Shown piece after piece: positions 1-7,327 of a DNA stretch of 64,000 nucleotides. The stretch covers positions 122,638-186,637 of the forward strand of contig CAKSBH010000003.1 of the NCBI GenBank assembly GCA_934438175.1. The letters run 5' to 3'. Source of the stretch: an uncultured Eubacteriales bacterium. GTDB taxonomy: Bacteria; Bacillota; Clostridia; Oscillospirales; UBA644. Position 1 is the stretch's first letter. The number at the start of each line of letters is the position of its first letter. A program made the translations under genes and the position numbers. Under the pieces are notes generated by a model, which was not told the origin of the DNA, ran no database searches, and saw only the letters and a list, made by a program, of their open reading frames with translations.

Positions 1-45
1 AAAGCAAGCCGCGGAATCCATCCGGATTCCGCGGCTTGCTTTTTT
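1..45. terminator. Intrinsic terminator, probably bidirectional
   Basis: A perfect inverted repeat has 19-base arms (1-19 and 24-42) around a 4-base loop. It ends in a T run on the plus strand and starts with AAA on the left, so it can also end minus-strand transcription of the nucleotidase gene at 79. The gene to the left that it would serve on the plus strand lies outside the window. Confidence 0.9.
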
Positions 46-78
46 CAGAAAGAGGAAAAACCTTAAAAAATCATGAAA

Positions 79-2082
79 TCATTCGGTCACTTTCTTGCGG
101 ACCACAAAAGCAACTGCGGCAAGAGCCATTGCGCCGACCAGGAAAATCGCAACCGTCGAGATATCGTTCGTACCCGGGTTCCCCGGCAACGTAATCTGAC
201 CGGCAAGCGTTTCCGTTTCAAAGTCGAAGATCAGATCCAGCGTCCAGACCGCAGCATCCTTCTGTTTCTGCACATATTCCTTGGACAGCGTAATTTTCAG
301 GTTATCGCCGTCTTCCGAAACGGTATAGTTGGCAACATCAAGAACCTGCCCGTTTACCCGGATCTCTTTCAGCACATTCGCCGAATGCTTGATGAGGAAG
401 ACCACATCGACAACCGGCGTTTCCGTGTCAAAGACGTAGGAGGATTTTCCGTCCGCAAACGCAAGCGGGGCACCGGATTTCACATGAATGCGACCCTGCG
501 GCTGTGCATATCTCTCATCCACCACACCGCTGAGTTCGCTGGTAATGTAATCCATCAGCGCCTCATCCAGAGGAATTCCCGTATCAAACTGCTCTTTTGC
601 GCTGGCAAAGGCATAGTACGTATCACCGCCTGCGGCACAGAAATTGTTGGTGACAACCGCATACGTGGCTTCTGCATCAAACGGTTTGCCGTTGATGCTG
701 CGGATGACTACGCGATTGATGGAAGCGGGTCCGTAATAGGTAGAGCCGGGATACGTTTCCGCATTGGCATCGTACGCAAGGTCCTTGTAAATGTCAAACT
801 CAATGCCGGAAACCTGCGGGAAACCGCCGATTGATGTCGGGGTACAATAGGTAGATGCCTCCAGCGCTTCCAGCAATTCGGTGCCTTTCACATAGACGAC
901 CGCCACCGTGTTCCCGAACGGAAGAACCGTATTGATGTCTTTCTTGGTAATGTCGCCGGCATGAATCCACGCCCGGATACCGCCGCCGTTTGTCAGGGCA
1001 ACCACGTTCTCCGCGGCAACATGGATGCTGTCCGGATTCTTCAGAATCGTCCAGCGCATGGAATCCGTAATCAGGTCGCCCAGATTGGTTTCCGAGTCAC
1101 GGTTTCCGTTCGGCGCTTTGTCGCCGTTCAGTTCCACTTTGCTCTCGGCAAATTTTTTGCCGTATTCCGCATTGATGCGGTCAATGATCTGCTGTGCTCT
1201 GGCAGCGACCGCTTCGTCCTTTACGGATTCTGCCGTAACCGGAAGAAGTTCGTTTTTCTCAATCTGCTTCGTCGCGGCATCAATCACGATCAAACCGATC
1301 TTGCTGAACGCCGTACCCGTAGACTGAATCTTTTCGCCGTTCTCGCCCTGGGTCATCTCCGTATGAGAGTGACCGTCAATGATCATGTCAATTCCCTCAA
1401 CATGGGCGGCAAGATCCAGCGAACGGTTCGGTTCGGATTCGGCATCCACACCGAGATGCGCCAGACAGAAAATCAGATCGGCGCCTTCGTTTTTCAATTC
1501 CTGCACCTGTGTCGCGGCGCAGGCATACATTTCTTCACCTGCCAGGAATTTCAGCCCCTTGATCAGAGCCGGATTGGCTTTGGTCTGGGATTCCGGCGTT
1601 TCCATGCCGAAGAAACCGATTTTCACACCATCGATCTCTTTGATGGCACGCGCGTCAAAGATCGGGGTACCGTCTTCTTTGAGAACGTCGGCACAAAGGA
1701 CCTTGAACGTCGCTTCGTTCATGTTGCTGACCAACTGCTCATAGCCATAGTCAAACTCATGGTTGCCAATGGTGGCAAAATCATAGCCGACCAGGTTCAT
1801 CATGAGGATGGCATCAAGCCCCTTGGTCACACTGACATACGGTTTTCCCTGACTGTAGTCGCCGGCATCGACAAGCAGGACTTTCGCGCCCTTGCTCTCG
1901 TATTCCGCCTTGACGGCAGCCATGACCGCATAGCCCTCAATGTTGCCGTGCACGTCATTGGAATGGAGAATGACGATTTTCCCGTCAAATTCGCCGTTCG
2001 CAAAAGCCGTTGCCGGCAGAAGCACGAGGACCAGGACGAGTGCAATCAGAATTGCACCGACGCGTTGAAACATTTTTTTCAT
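79..2082 (-). CDS. Surface 5'-nucleotidase / 2',3'-cyclic phosphodiesterase (UshA/YfkN family)
   Basis: The protein (667 aa) hydrolyses nucleotides outside the cell, by family knowledge. A signal peptide covers about residues 1-28. The metallophosphoesterase domain follows, with metal-binding motifs HSNDVHGN, GDYSQG, GNHEFDYG and GHSH, then a 5'-nucleotidase C-terminal domain (about 300-520) containing the GGGIR motif. A final hydrophobic helix (VAIFLVGAMALAAVAFVV) followed by RKK looks like a C-terminal membrane anchor, and there is no LPXTG. The ATG at 2082 has GGGAGG just upstream and its own promoter at 2140-2168. Exact substrate preference (nucleotide, UDP-sugar or cyclic nucleotide) cannot be read from sequence. 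Confidence 0.9.
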   Translation of the reverse strand: MKKMFQRVGAILIALVLVLVLLPATAFANGEFDGKIVILHSNDVHGNIEGYAVMAAVKAEYESKGAKVLLVDAGDYSQGKPYVSVTKGLDAILMMNLVGYDFATIGNHEFDYGYEQLVSNMNEATFKVLCADVLKEDGTPIFDARAIKEIDGVKIGFFGMETPESQTKANPALIKGLKFLAGEEMYACAATQVQELKNEGADLIFCLAHLGVDAESEPNRSLDLAAHVEGIDMIIDGHSHTEMTQGENGEKIQSTGTAFSKIGLIVIDAATKQIEKNELLPVTAESVKDEAVAARAQQIIDRINAEYGKKFAESKVELNGDKAPNGNRDSETNLGDLITDSMRWTILKNPDSIHVAAENVVALTNGGGIRAWIHAGDITKKDINTVLPFGNTVAVVYVKGTELLEALEASTYCTPTSIGGFPQVSGIEFDIYKDLAYDANAETYPGSTYYGPASINRVVIRSINGKPFDAEATYAVVTNNFCAAGGDTYYAFASAKEQFDTGIPLDEALMDYITSELSGVVDERYAQPQGRIHVKSGAPLAFADGKSSYVFDTETPVVDVVFLIKHSANVLKEIRVNGQVLDVANYTVSEDGDNLKITLSKEYVQKQKDAAVWTLDLIFDFETETLAGQITLPGNPGTNDISTVAIFLVGAMALAAVAFVVRKKVTE

Positions 2083-2139
2083 AAAAGGACCTCCCGTTTC
2101 TTTTTTTCCGGTTTACCGGATTTTTCCTTGGCTGGCTTC

Positions 2140-2168
2140 ATTATAGAACATTTCGCGCTGTTTTTCAA
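2140..2168 (-). promoter_or_regulatory. Sigma-A promoter of the 5'-nucleotidase gene
   Basis: On the minus strand, TTGAAA (2168-2163), a 17-base spacer and TATAAT (2145-2140) lie about 60 bases upstream of the start codon. The leader holds a small palindrome, TCCGGTTTACCGGA (2108-2121), of unknown meaning. Confidence 0.75.
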
Positions 2169-2443
2169 TAGCTATGTGAAAAAATTATTTTATTTTTGAA
2201 AAATCTTTTTGTCTTTTTACAACAAAATCTGTATATTTTGACGCTTTATTCATGTTTTCTCTTTTTGAATTTTTGTTTCAATTCTCTTCAAAAAAGCAGA
2301 AAAAGCCGATGGCTTCCGCAGAAATCCGTTACAAAAGCCGATGCTCTTATTTTTCATTTTTATTGCGAAAAAATAAAAAATTATTCCTGAATTTTTCGTT
2401 TCTCCCGCACACAAAATAGCAACAAAGAAAGGAGAAAAGAGCC
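2169..2443. other. AT-rich intergenic region
   Basis: This stretch is strongly A+T rich, much more so than the flanking genes, and holds no credible gene. It presumably carries the promoter of the small gene at 2444, but I could not choose one -10/-35 pair with confidence. Confidence 0.5.
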
Positions 2444-2605
2444 GTGAAAAAGAAAAAACAACAAAAACGACAGCAACTCATCCAGCCGGAAGGCCTGCTG
2501 TTTCAAAGCGAAGCCGCTCCCATCGGTTCGGACGTTCTCGGCTCCTGGACGGGAACCCCGGCGGAAGAAGAGGATCGTCCGGTGCAGGATGCGGACGATC
2601 TGTAA
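2444..2605 (+). CDS. Small acidic-tailed protein (53 aa), unknown function
   Basis: A GTG start at 2444 is preceded by AAAGGAG (2428-2434), and the frame runs 53 codons to a TAA followed directly by a strong terminator. This start-site-to-terminator packing argues for a real single-gene unit. The N-terminus is very basic (MKKKKQQKRQQL). The C-terminal half has the motif GSDVLGSWTGTP followed by PVQDADDL at the end. From memory, short proteins ending in a GSYTG...PVQDADDL pattern are common hypothetical genes in Clostridia, but I know of no function. There is no signal peptide or membrane segment, so a cytoplasmic location is likely. Confidence 0.7.
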   Translation: MKKKKQQKRQQLIQPEGLLFQSEAAPIGSDVLGSWTGTPAEEEDRPVQDADDL

Positions 2606-2635
2606 AAAAAGGAGCCGCGCGCGGCTCCTTTTTCT
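2604..2635. terminator. Bidirectional terminator
   Basis: The arms GGAGCCGCG and CGCGGCTCC (2611-2628) are flanked by A7 on the left and T5 on the right. It serves the small gene at 2444 and the convergent UPF0340 gene. Confidence 0.9.
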
Positions 2636-2639
2636 TTGA

Positions 2640-3194
2640 TTACATTTTGGTTTCGTCGTAAACGGCACGGCTGCCGCCCACAAATCTGGGACGTGTACGA
2701 GCGCAGAGCAAAACGGCTTGCCCAATATGGCTCATCGAAAGACGGACGGGAACCGCCACCTCTTTCAGGTGCATTCCCATCAGCGTTCCGCCGATGTCCA
2801 TTCCCGCATTCGCGCGGATGTGCTCCACAGCCACCGGATCTTCAAAACTGCGATAGGCCTTGGTAGCAAACGAGCCGCCTGCCTTCGGCTGCGGGACGAC
2901 GTTCACTTCTTCCCATCCGTGCCGTTCGGCACAGCAGCGTTCCAGAATCAGCGAACGGTTGAGATGCTCACAGCACTGTGCGGCAAGAAAGATGCCACGC
3001 TCCCGCAGAATCGGATAAACACCGTCAAAAACGGCTTCCGCGGCATTGAAATCCGAACCCTTTCCGATTTTCTCCCCCACAATTTCACTGGACGAACAGC
3101 CGATAACAAGCAGATCTCCCGCTTTCAGGCGGGCAACCTCCAGAAGCTCCGTCACGGCCTTCGCTGCCTGATCCCAGATTTCTCCGTATTCCAT
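2640..3194 (-). CDS. ywlG: UPF0340 family protein (YwlG-like, TIGR01440)
   Basis: The 184-aa protein has the family's hallmark stretches VIGCSSSEIVGEKIGKGS, QCCEHLNR and the C-terminal ARTRPRFVGGSRAVYDE. The family is widespread in Firmicutes and its biochemical role is not established. I place the start at the ATG at 3194 because GGGAG sits 8 bases upstream and overlaps the stop of the preceding peptidase gene. An in-frame ATG at 3227 would overlap that gene and lacks a site. It is the last gene of the rhaB-peptidase-ywlG minus-strand run. Confidence 0.88.
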   Translation of the reverse strand: MEYGEIWDQAAKAVTELLEVARLKAGDLLVIGCSSSEIVGEKIGKGSDFNAAEAVFDGVYPILRERGIFLAAQCCEHLNRSLILERCCAERHGWEEVNVVPQPKAGGSFATKAYRSFEDPVAVEHIRANAGMDIGGTLMGMHLKEVAVPVRLSMSHIGQAVLLCARTRPRFVGGSRAVYDETKM

Positions 3195-3210
3195 TTCAAA
3201 CAACTCCCTT

Positions 3211-4602
3211 TCAGCACCAAAGTTCATAAATCACCTGGGCATACACCGCCGCCAGGCGGATCAGAACATCCTCACGGATAAACTCGTCGTCCCCATGGAT
3301 GTTTCCGCTTTCATCCCCGTCTTCAAACGCAGGACCGAATGCCACACCACGTCCGCCGAGAACCTTGGCATACGTCAGCCCGCAGCAGCCGAAATATTCC
3401 GCTTTGCGACCCGTAACGTGTTCAAATGCCGCGCCGAGTTTCTGCATAAACTCGCTTTCTTTCGGAATATGCGTGTATTCTTTGAGTTTACGGATCTCCA
3501 GACGGAACCCGTATTCCTTTGCCAGCTGCTCATACCGCTGCCGGATCTTCTCGCAGATTCCGGCAACCGGAAGCCGCATATCCACGGTAAAATACCCTTT
3601 TTCCGTATCACAGATTCCCACGTTGAGCGTAATGCTGCCGAGAATCTCGCCACGGCACGAAAGACCGAGCCGGGAAGCATCGAAATCATCGGCAAAGTAA
3701 CGCGAAAGAACCTCCGTCAGCCGGTTGACCACGCCCATATGCTCAAACAGACGCTGCAACAAAACCGCCAGATCCGTCAGGGCATTCTTGCCCCGGTTCG
3801 CAACCGAAGCATGGGCGTTGATGCCGCGCGTCGTCAGAAGAATGCGGTTTCCGTCTTCGGTCTTCCACGAAAAATCCTTGAGGAACGCCGTATTTTCCGG
3901 TGTGAAAAATGCCGTAACAACCGCAGGGTCATCTGCTTCCAGAACCGCCGTGGCGGAATCCGGGACACAGTTGGATGCCACACCGCCCCGAAGCGAAAGC
4001 AGTCGGACACACCCCTCGTTGCGATAAGCGTCCCCGAAATACAATTCGCCGTCAAACATGCCCGCTTCAGTGTTGACAATGGGGAAGCTGCTGTCAGGAG
4101 TCAGACCGTAATCCGGAAACCCGTGTACCGCCGTATACTGCGGAATATCATCCATACCCGTTTCTTCGGCACCGCCTACCAGAAGACGAACTGATGCCTT
4201 CGGCTCCAGCCCGGCTTCGCGAAGCGCACGCAGAGCATACAGAACCGCAACAACGGGCCCCTTGTTGTCCTCAACCCCGCGCCCGAACAGTTTTCCGTCT
4301 TTGCGCGTGAGGGCAAACGGATCCGTATGCCAACCGTCCCCGGCGGGAACCACATCAGCATGACAGGCAATATACACGGTCTTGTCGCCATGACCGAACC
4401 GGACTTCGGTCATATACCCGAGATTTTCCGCCTCAAACCCAAACGAACGGGCAGCGTCACGCACATAAGTCAGCGCATCGTCCACGTCCTTGCCATAACA
4501 ATATTTCCCGCCCTCCTGCCGGCTGATGCTCGGAACGGCAATCAGTCCGGCAAGCGTATTGATCATTTCTTCGCGGTGTTCTTCCAAAAATTTGCGAAAC
4601 AT
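3211..4602 (-). CDS. M20 family dipeptidase (PepV/Sapep-like)
   Basis: The 463-aa zinc peptidase is expected to cleave dipeptides in the cytoplasm. Visible metal and active-site motifs are CHADVVPAGDGW, LFGRGVEDNKGP and GGAEETGMDD, plus a C-terminal GPAFEDGDESGNIHGDDE segment, all in PepV order. The start at 4602 is preceded by AAAGGA, and the start codon lies just beyond the overlapping rhaB stop (4604-4606). An upstream in-frame extension to 4692 lies entirely inside rhaB and is rejected. Co-transcription with rhaB looks structural rather than metabolic. Confidence 0.9.
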   Translation of the reverse strand: MFRKFLEEHREEMINTLAGLIAVPSISRQEGGKYCYGKDVDDALTYVRDAARSFGFEAENLGYMTEVRFGHGDKTVYIACHADVVPAGDGWHTDPFALTRKDGKLFGRGVEDNKGPVVAVLYALRALREAGLEPKASVRLLVGGAEETGMDDIPQYTAVHGFPDYGLTPDSSFPIVNTEAGMFDGELYFGDAYRNEGCVRLLSLRGGVASNCVPDSATAVLEADDPAVVTAFFTPENTAFLKDFSWKTEDGNRILLTTRGINAHASVANRGKNALTDLAVLLQRLFEHMGVVNRLTEVLSRYFADDFDASRLGLSCRGEILGSITLNVGICDTEKGYFTVDMRLPVAGICEKIRQRYEQLAKEYGFRLEIRKLKEYTHIPKESEFMQKLGAAFEHVTGRKAEYFGCCGLTYAKVLGGRGVAFGPAFEDGDESGNIHGDDEFIREDVLIRLAAVYAQVIYELWC

Positions 4603-4603
4603 C

Positions 4604-6076
4604 TTACATCCGTCCTTTGATTGCGAGATATTTACGGTATTTTTCTTCCCACAGTTCCGGATTCTCCGGCGTATAGACCTTGAGGTCGTCACTCAGTCCG
4701 CGGGCTTCGCTCACATCCCGGACAACGCCGAGCGCAATCAGCTGCACCGCAATGTTGCCCATTGCCGTCGCCTCGACCGGACCCGCCGTCACCTTACGTC
4801 CGGTTACCGATGCCGTGAAGCGGCAAAGATTCACGTCTTTGACACCGCCTCCGATCAGATGAATCACATCGATACGGCGTCCCAGCAGTTTTTCCAGATT
4901 CTCGGTATAATACCGGTAGGTCATGGCAAGACTTTCCAGGATGCAAAGAGCCGTCTGTCCTTTTGTCGCCGGCAGCGGCTGGCTTGTTCCGGAAAGAAAT
5001 TCGTTGATTTTTTCCACCATTCTGCCCGGTTTTCCGAACGGCTCGTAGTCCGGATCGATGTAAACGTCAGCACTCTTCTCGGTCAGAAGCATCCGGTCAA
5101 TGTCCTTGAAAGAGATGTTCTCCCCTTCCCACACCCATTGACGCCGCGTTTCCTGAAGAATCCACAGTCCGGAAATATTTTTAAGAAAGCGGATGGTGTG
5201 TCCCACACCGCCTTCGTTGGTGAAGTTTTCCGCAAACGTCTTTTCGTTGATCAGCGGCTCGTTCAGCTCCGCACCGAGAAGAGACCATGTTCCGCAGGAG
5301 ATGCAGCAGCAGCTTTCGCCCGGAACAATCGGAGCGGCAACATAGGCCGATGCCGTATCGTGCGAACCGCAGGCAATAATGGGAATTTCACCGATGCCGA
5401 GTTCCGATGCGATCTCCGGCAACAGCGTGCCGATGACATTGCCCGGCTCCCGCACCTCGCCGAAGATGCGCTCCGGCAGTCCCAACCGGGAAATCAGTTC
5501 CCGGTCCCAATCCCGGGATGCGGCGTTCAGCAACTGCGAAGTGGAAGCAATGGTGTATTCCACATTCTTTTTACCGGTGAGAAGATAGGCAAACAAATCC
5601 GGCATAAACAGAAGGGTTTCCGCACGGTCGAGAACGTCCGGACGGTTCTTCTTCAGCGCATACAGATGAAAGATGGTGTTGATGTCCATGATCTGAATGC
5701 CCGTCCGCTCATAAAGCCATTCTTTTCCGACAACGCGGAACACTTCGTCTGCCATGCCCTTGGTGCGCTCATCACGGTAATGCACGGGATTTTCCAGCAG
5801 TTTCCCGTCCTTATCCAACAAACCGAAGTCAACACCCCAGGTGTCGATGCCAATGGATGAAATATCCGCGTTCCCGCTGCTGACACATTTGAGAATCCCC
5901 TGCTTGATTTCATAAAACAGGCGCAGAACATCCCAATAGAAGGTGCCGTGAACCATGACCGGATCATTGGAAAAACGGTGGATCTCCTCCAAAGACAGCG
6001 ATCCGTTCTCATAGGTAGCCAGAATCGCTCTGCCGCTGGATGCTCCGAAATCAAATGCCAGAACTTTCTTTTTCAT
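4604..6076 (-). CDS. rhaB: Rhamnulokinase
   Basis: The 490-aa FGGY-family sugar kinase phosphorylates L-rhamnulose to L-rhamnulose 1-phosphate. The N-terminus LAFDFGASSGRAIL is the family phosphate-binding start, followed by GIDTWGVDFGLLD and the C-terminal IHLIGGGVKD, which together fit RhaB better than other FGGY kinases. GGAGGG precedes the ATG. No rhaA or rhaD is nearby, so the rest of the pathway must be elsewhere. It is transcribed divergently from the CBM9-like gene at 6263. Confidence 0.92.
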   Translation of the reverse strand: MKKKVLAFDFGASSGRAILATYENGSLSLEEIHRFSNDPVMVHGTFYWDVLRLFYEIKQGILKCVSSGNADISSIGIDTWGVDFGLLDKDGKLLENPVHYRDERTKGMADEVFRVVGKEWLYERTGIQIMDINTIFHLYALKKNRPDVLDRAETLLFMPDLFAYLLTGKKNVEYTIASTSQLLNAASRDWDRELISRLGLPERIFGEVREPGNVIGTLLPEIASELGIGEIPIIACGSHDTASAYVAAPIVPGESCCCISCGTWSLLGAELNEPLINEKTFAENFTNEGGVGHTIRFLKNISGLWILQETRRQWVWEGENISFKDIDRMLLTEKSADVYIDPDYEPFGKPGRMVEKINEFLSGTSQPLPATKGQTALCILESLAMTYRYYTENLEKLLGRRIDVIHLIGGGVKDVNLCRFTASVTGRKVTAGPVEATAMGNIAVQLIALGVVRDVSEARGLSDDLKVYTPENPELWEEKYRKYLAIKGRM

Positions 6077-6118
6077 AAGGTCTTGCCCTCCGGATTCATT
6101 ATAATAAACTTTTTTTAG

Positions 6119-6147
6119 ATTATATCACCGAAACCCGGATTTGTCAA
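6119..6147 (-). promoter_or_regulatory. Promoter of the rhaB operon
   Basis: Minus-strand TTGACA (6147-6142), a 17-base spacer and TATAAT (6124-6119) form a consensus promoter. A second TATAAT (6103-6098) is downstream but lacks a -35. The -35 lies in an inverted repeat with the -35 of the divergent promoter (TGTCAAGAA 6142-6150, TTCTTGACA 6161-6169), so one regulator could act on both. Confidence 0.8.
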
Positions 6148-6163
6148 GAATCCGCAGGGCTTC

Positions 6164-6193
6164 TTGACAGGGTTCCGCCGCCCATGCTATAAT
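6164..6193 (+). promoter_or_regulatory. Promoter of the CBM9-like gene
   Basis: TTGACA (6164-6169), an 18-base spacer and TATAAT (6188-6193) lie on the plus strand, back to back with the rhaB promoter. Confidence 0.8.
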
Positions 6194-6207
6194 GAAGAAA
6201 AAACGCC

Positions 6208-6255
6208 GCATCTCCCGTGTTTTTTCTTTCACGGGAAAGATGCCGGAACGGGAGA
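6208..6255 (+). promoter_or_regulatory. Leader hairpin that can compete for the ribosome site
   Basis: In the 5' leader, GCATC-TCCCGTG (6208-6219) pairs with CACGGGA-AA-GATGC (6230-6243), a 12-bp stem with a 2-base bulge. The same TCTCCCG (6211-6217) can pair with CGGGAGA (6249-6255), which contains the Shine-Dalgarno sequence of the next gene. Two mutually exclusive folds are therefore possible, one hiding the ribosome site. A regulatory role is inference. Confidence 0.4.
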
Positions 6256-6262
6256 TTTTTTC

Positions 6263-6868
6263 ATGAACAAGACCTGCATTATCCGCCCAATCGGCACCCA
6301 CTCGCTTTCTCTGCAGGAGCATGCCTGGGAGACGATTGAAAAACAGGTGCTGGACTGCACCAATTTCAGCCCGGGCATCCGCTGTCCGCACGTTACGGCA
6401 CGCATTGTCGCCTCGGCAGACGGCTTTACGGTGCGTTTTGACAGCAACGAAACCGACCCCGCAACCCGCTACTCCAGTTTCAACGATCCCGCATGGCTGG
6501 ACAGCTGCGTAGAATTCTTTTTTGCGCCGGACGGCACACAGCCGGATGTCTATCTCAACTTTGAACAAAGCGCCGGAGGTGCGCTGCTGATTCAGAAGGG
6601 AACGAAATCCGACCGCACCAATCTGGAAGGATCTCTCGCAGAATTCGAAATTGAACGGGACATCCGCGAAGACGGCTGGTCGGTCAAATTCTTTGTGCCC
6701 TTTTCGTTCCTTCTCCGCCATTTCCCCCGCATCGACCGGACCTTCCGGGGGAATTTCCAGTTCTGCAACGAAGACAAGAACTTCTATGTTACATGGAACC
6801 GTATCGAAAACCCCACGCCGCAGTTCCATCTGCCGGAATTTTTCGGCGTTTTTGAAACGGATTTGTAA
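6263..6868 (+). CDS. CBM9-like (DOMON-fold) carbohydrate-binding protein
   Basis: The 201-aa protein resembles the family 9 carbohydrate-binding-like domain. It has a beta-rich sequence with the typical WLDSCVEFFFAPDG, YLNFEQSAGG and NFQFCNEDKNFYVTWNRIE stretches, and ends in FHLPEFFGVF. The ATG at 6263 follows CGGGAG (6249-6254). There is no signal peptide, so it seems cytoplasmic, odd for a carbohydrate-binding module but common for stand-alone members. Its placement divergent from rhaB suggests a link to plant or host glycan use. Ligand unknown. Confidence 0.75.
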   Translation: MNKTCIIRPIGTHSLSLQEHAWETIEKQVLDCTNFSPGIRCPHVTARIVASADGFTVRFDSNETDPATRYSSFNDPAWLDSCVEFFFAPDGTQPDVYLNFEQSAGGALLIQKGTKSDRTNLEGSLAEFEIERDIREDGWSVKFFVPFSFLLRHFPRIDRTFRGNFQFCNEDKNFYVTWNRIENPTPQFHLPEFFGVFETDL

Positions 6869-6904
6869 GAAGAAAATTTTTTTCGGATTTTAACCAAAAA
6901 CCTC

Positions 6905-6932
6905 TTGAAATTTTTGGAAATTGTGCTATAAT
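6905..6932 (+). promoter_or_regulatory. Promoter of groESL
   Basis: TTGAAA (6905-6910), a 16-base spacer and TATAAT (6927-6932) precede the CIRCE operator. Confidence 0.85.
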
Positions 6933-6940
6933 AAGAGTCG

Positions 6941-6967
6941 TTAGCACTCAGGAGCAAAGAGTGCTAA
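6941..6967 (+). promoter_or_regulatory. CIRCE operator (HrcA binding site)
   Basis: A perfect TTAGCACTC (6941-6949), nine bases, then GAGTGCTAA (6959-6967) match the CIRCE consensus exactly. HrcA bound here represses groESL until heat shock. hrcA itself is not in this window. Confidence 0.97.
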
Positions 6968-7017
6968 CCGTTCCGAAAAAGAAATCAAAAATATCATCAT
7001 AACAGGAGGTCATTTTT

Positions 7018-7302
7018 ATGACACTGAAACCTTTAGCAGACCGCGTTGTCCTCAAACTGATGGAAGCGGAAGAAACCACAAAGGGCGGCATCATCCTGGC
7101 AGGAACCGCCAAAGAAAAACCGCAGATTGCCGAAGTCATCTCCGTCGGACCGGGCGGAATGGTAGACGGAAACGAAGTAAAAATGTATGTGAAGCCCGGC
7201 GATAAGGTCATTACCAGCAAATATTCCGGCACGGAAGTCAAGATTGACGATGTGGAATACACCGTTGTCCGTCAGTCCGACATCCTTGCCATCGTGGAAT
7301 AA
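7018..7302 (+). CDS. groES: Co-chaperonin GroES
   Basis: The 94-aa protein caps the GroEL ring during protein folding. It begins LKPLADRVVLK, has the mobile loop KGGIILAGTAKEKPQ, and carries VISVGPG and the C-terminal YTVVRQSDILAIVE. AGGAGG precedes the ATG. It is first in the CIRCE-controlled groES-groEL operon, 25 bases ahead of groEL. Confidence 0.97.
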   Translation: MTLKPLADRVVLKLMEAEETTKGGIILAGTAKEKPQIAEVISVGPGGMVDGNEVKMYVKPGDKVITSKYSGTEVKIDDVEYTVVRQSDILAIVE

Positions 7303-7327
7303 TCTTCAGAAAAGGAGTGCATGAAGT

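Noticed and set aside
4526..5860. Plus-strand open frame of 444 codons opposite rhaB
   Set aside because: Antisense to rhaB, low-complexity shadow composition, no recognisable domain.
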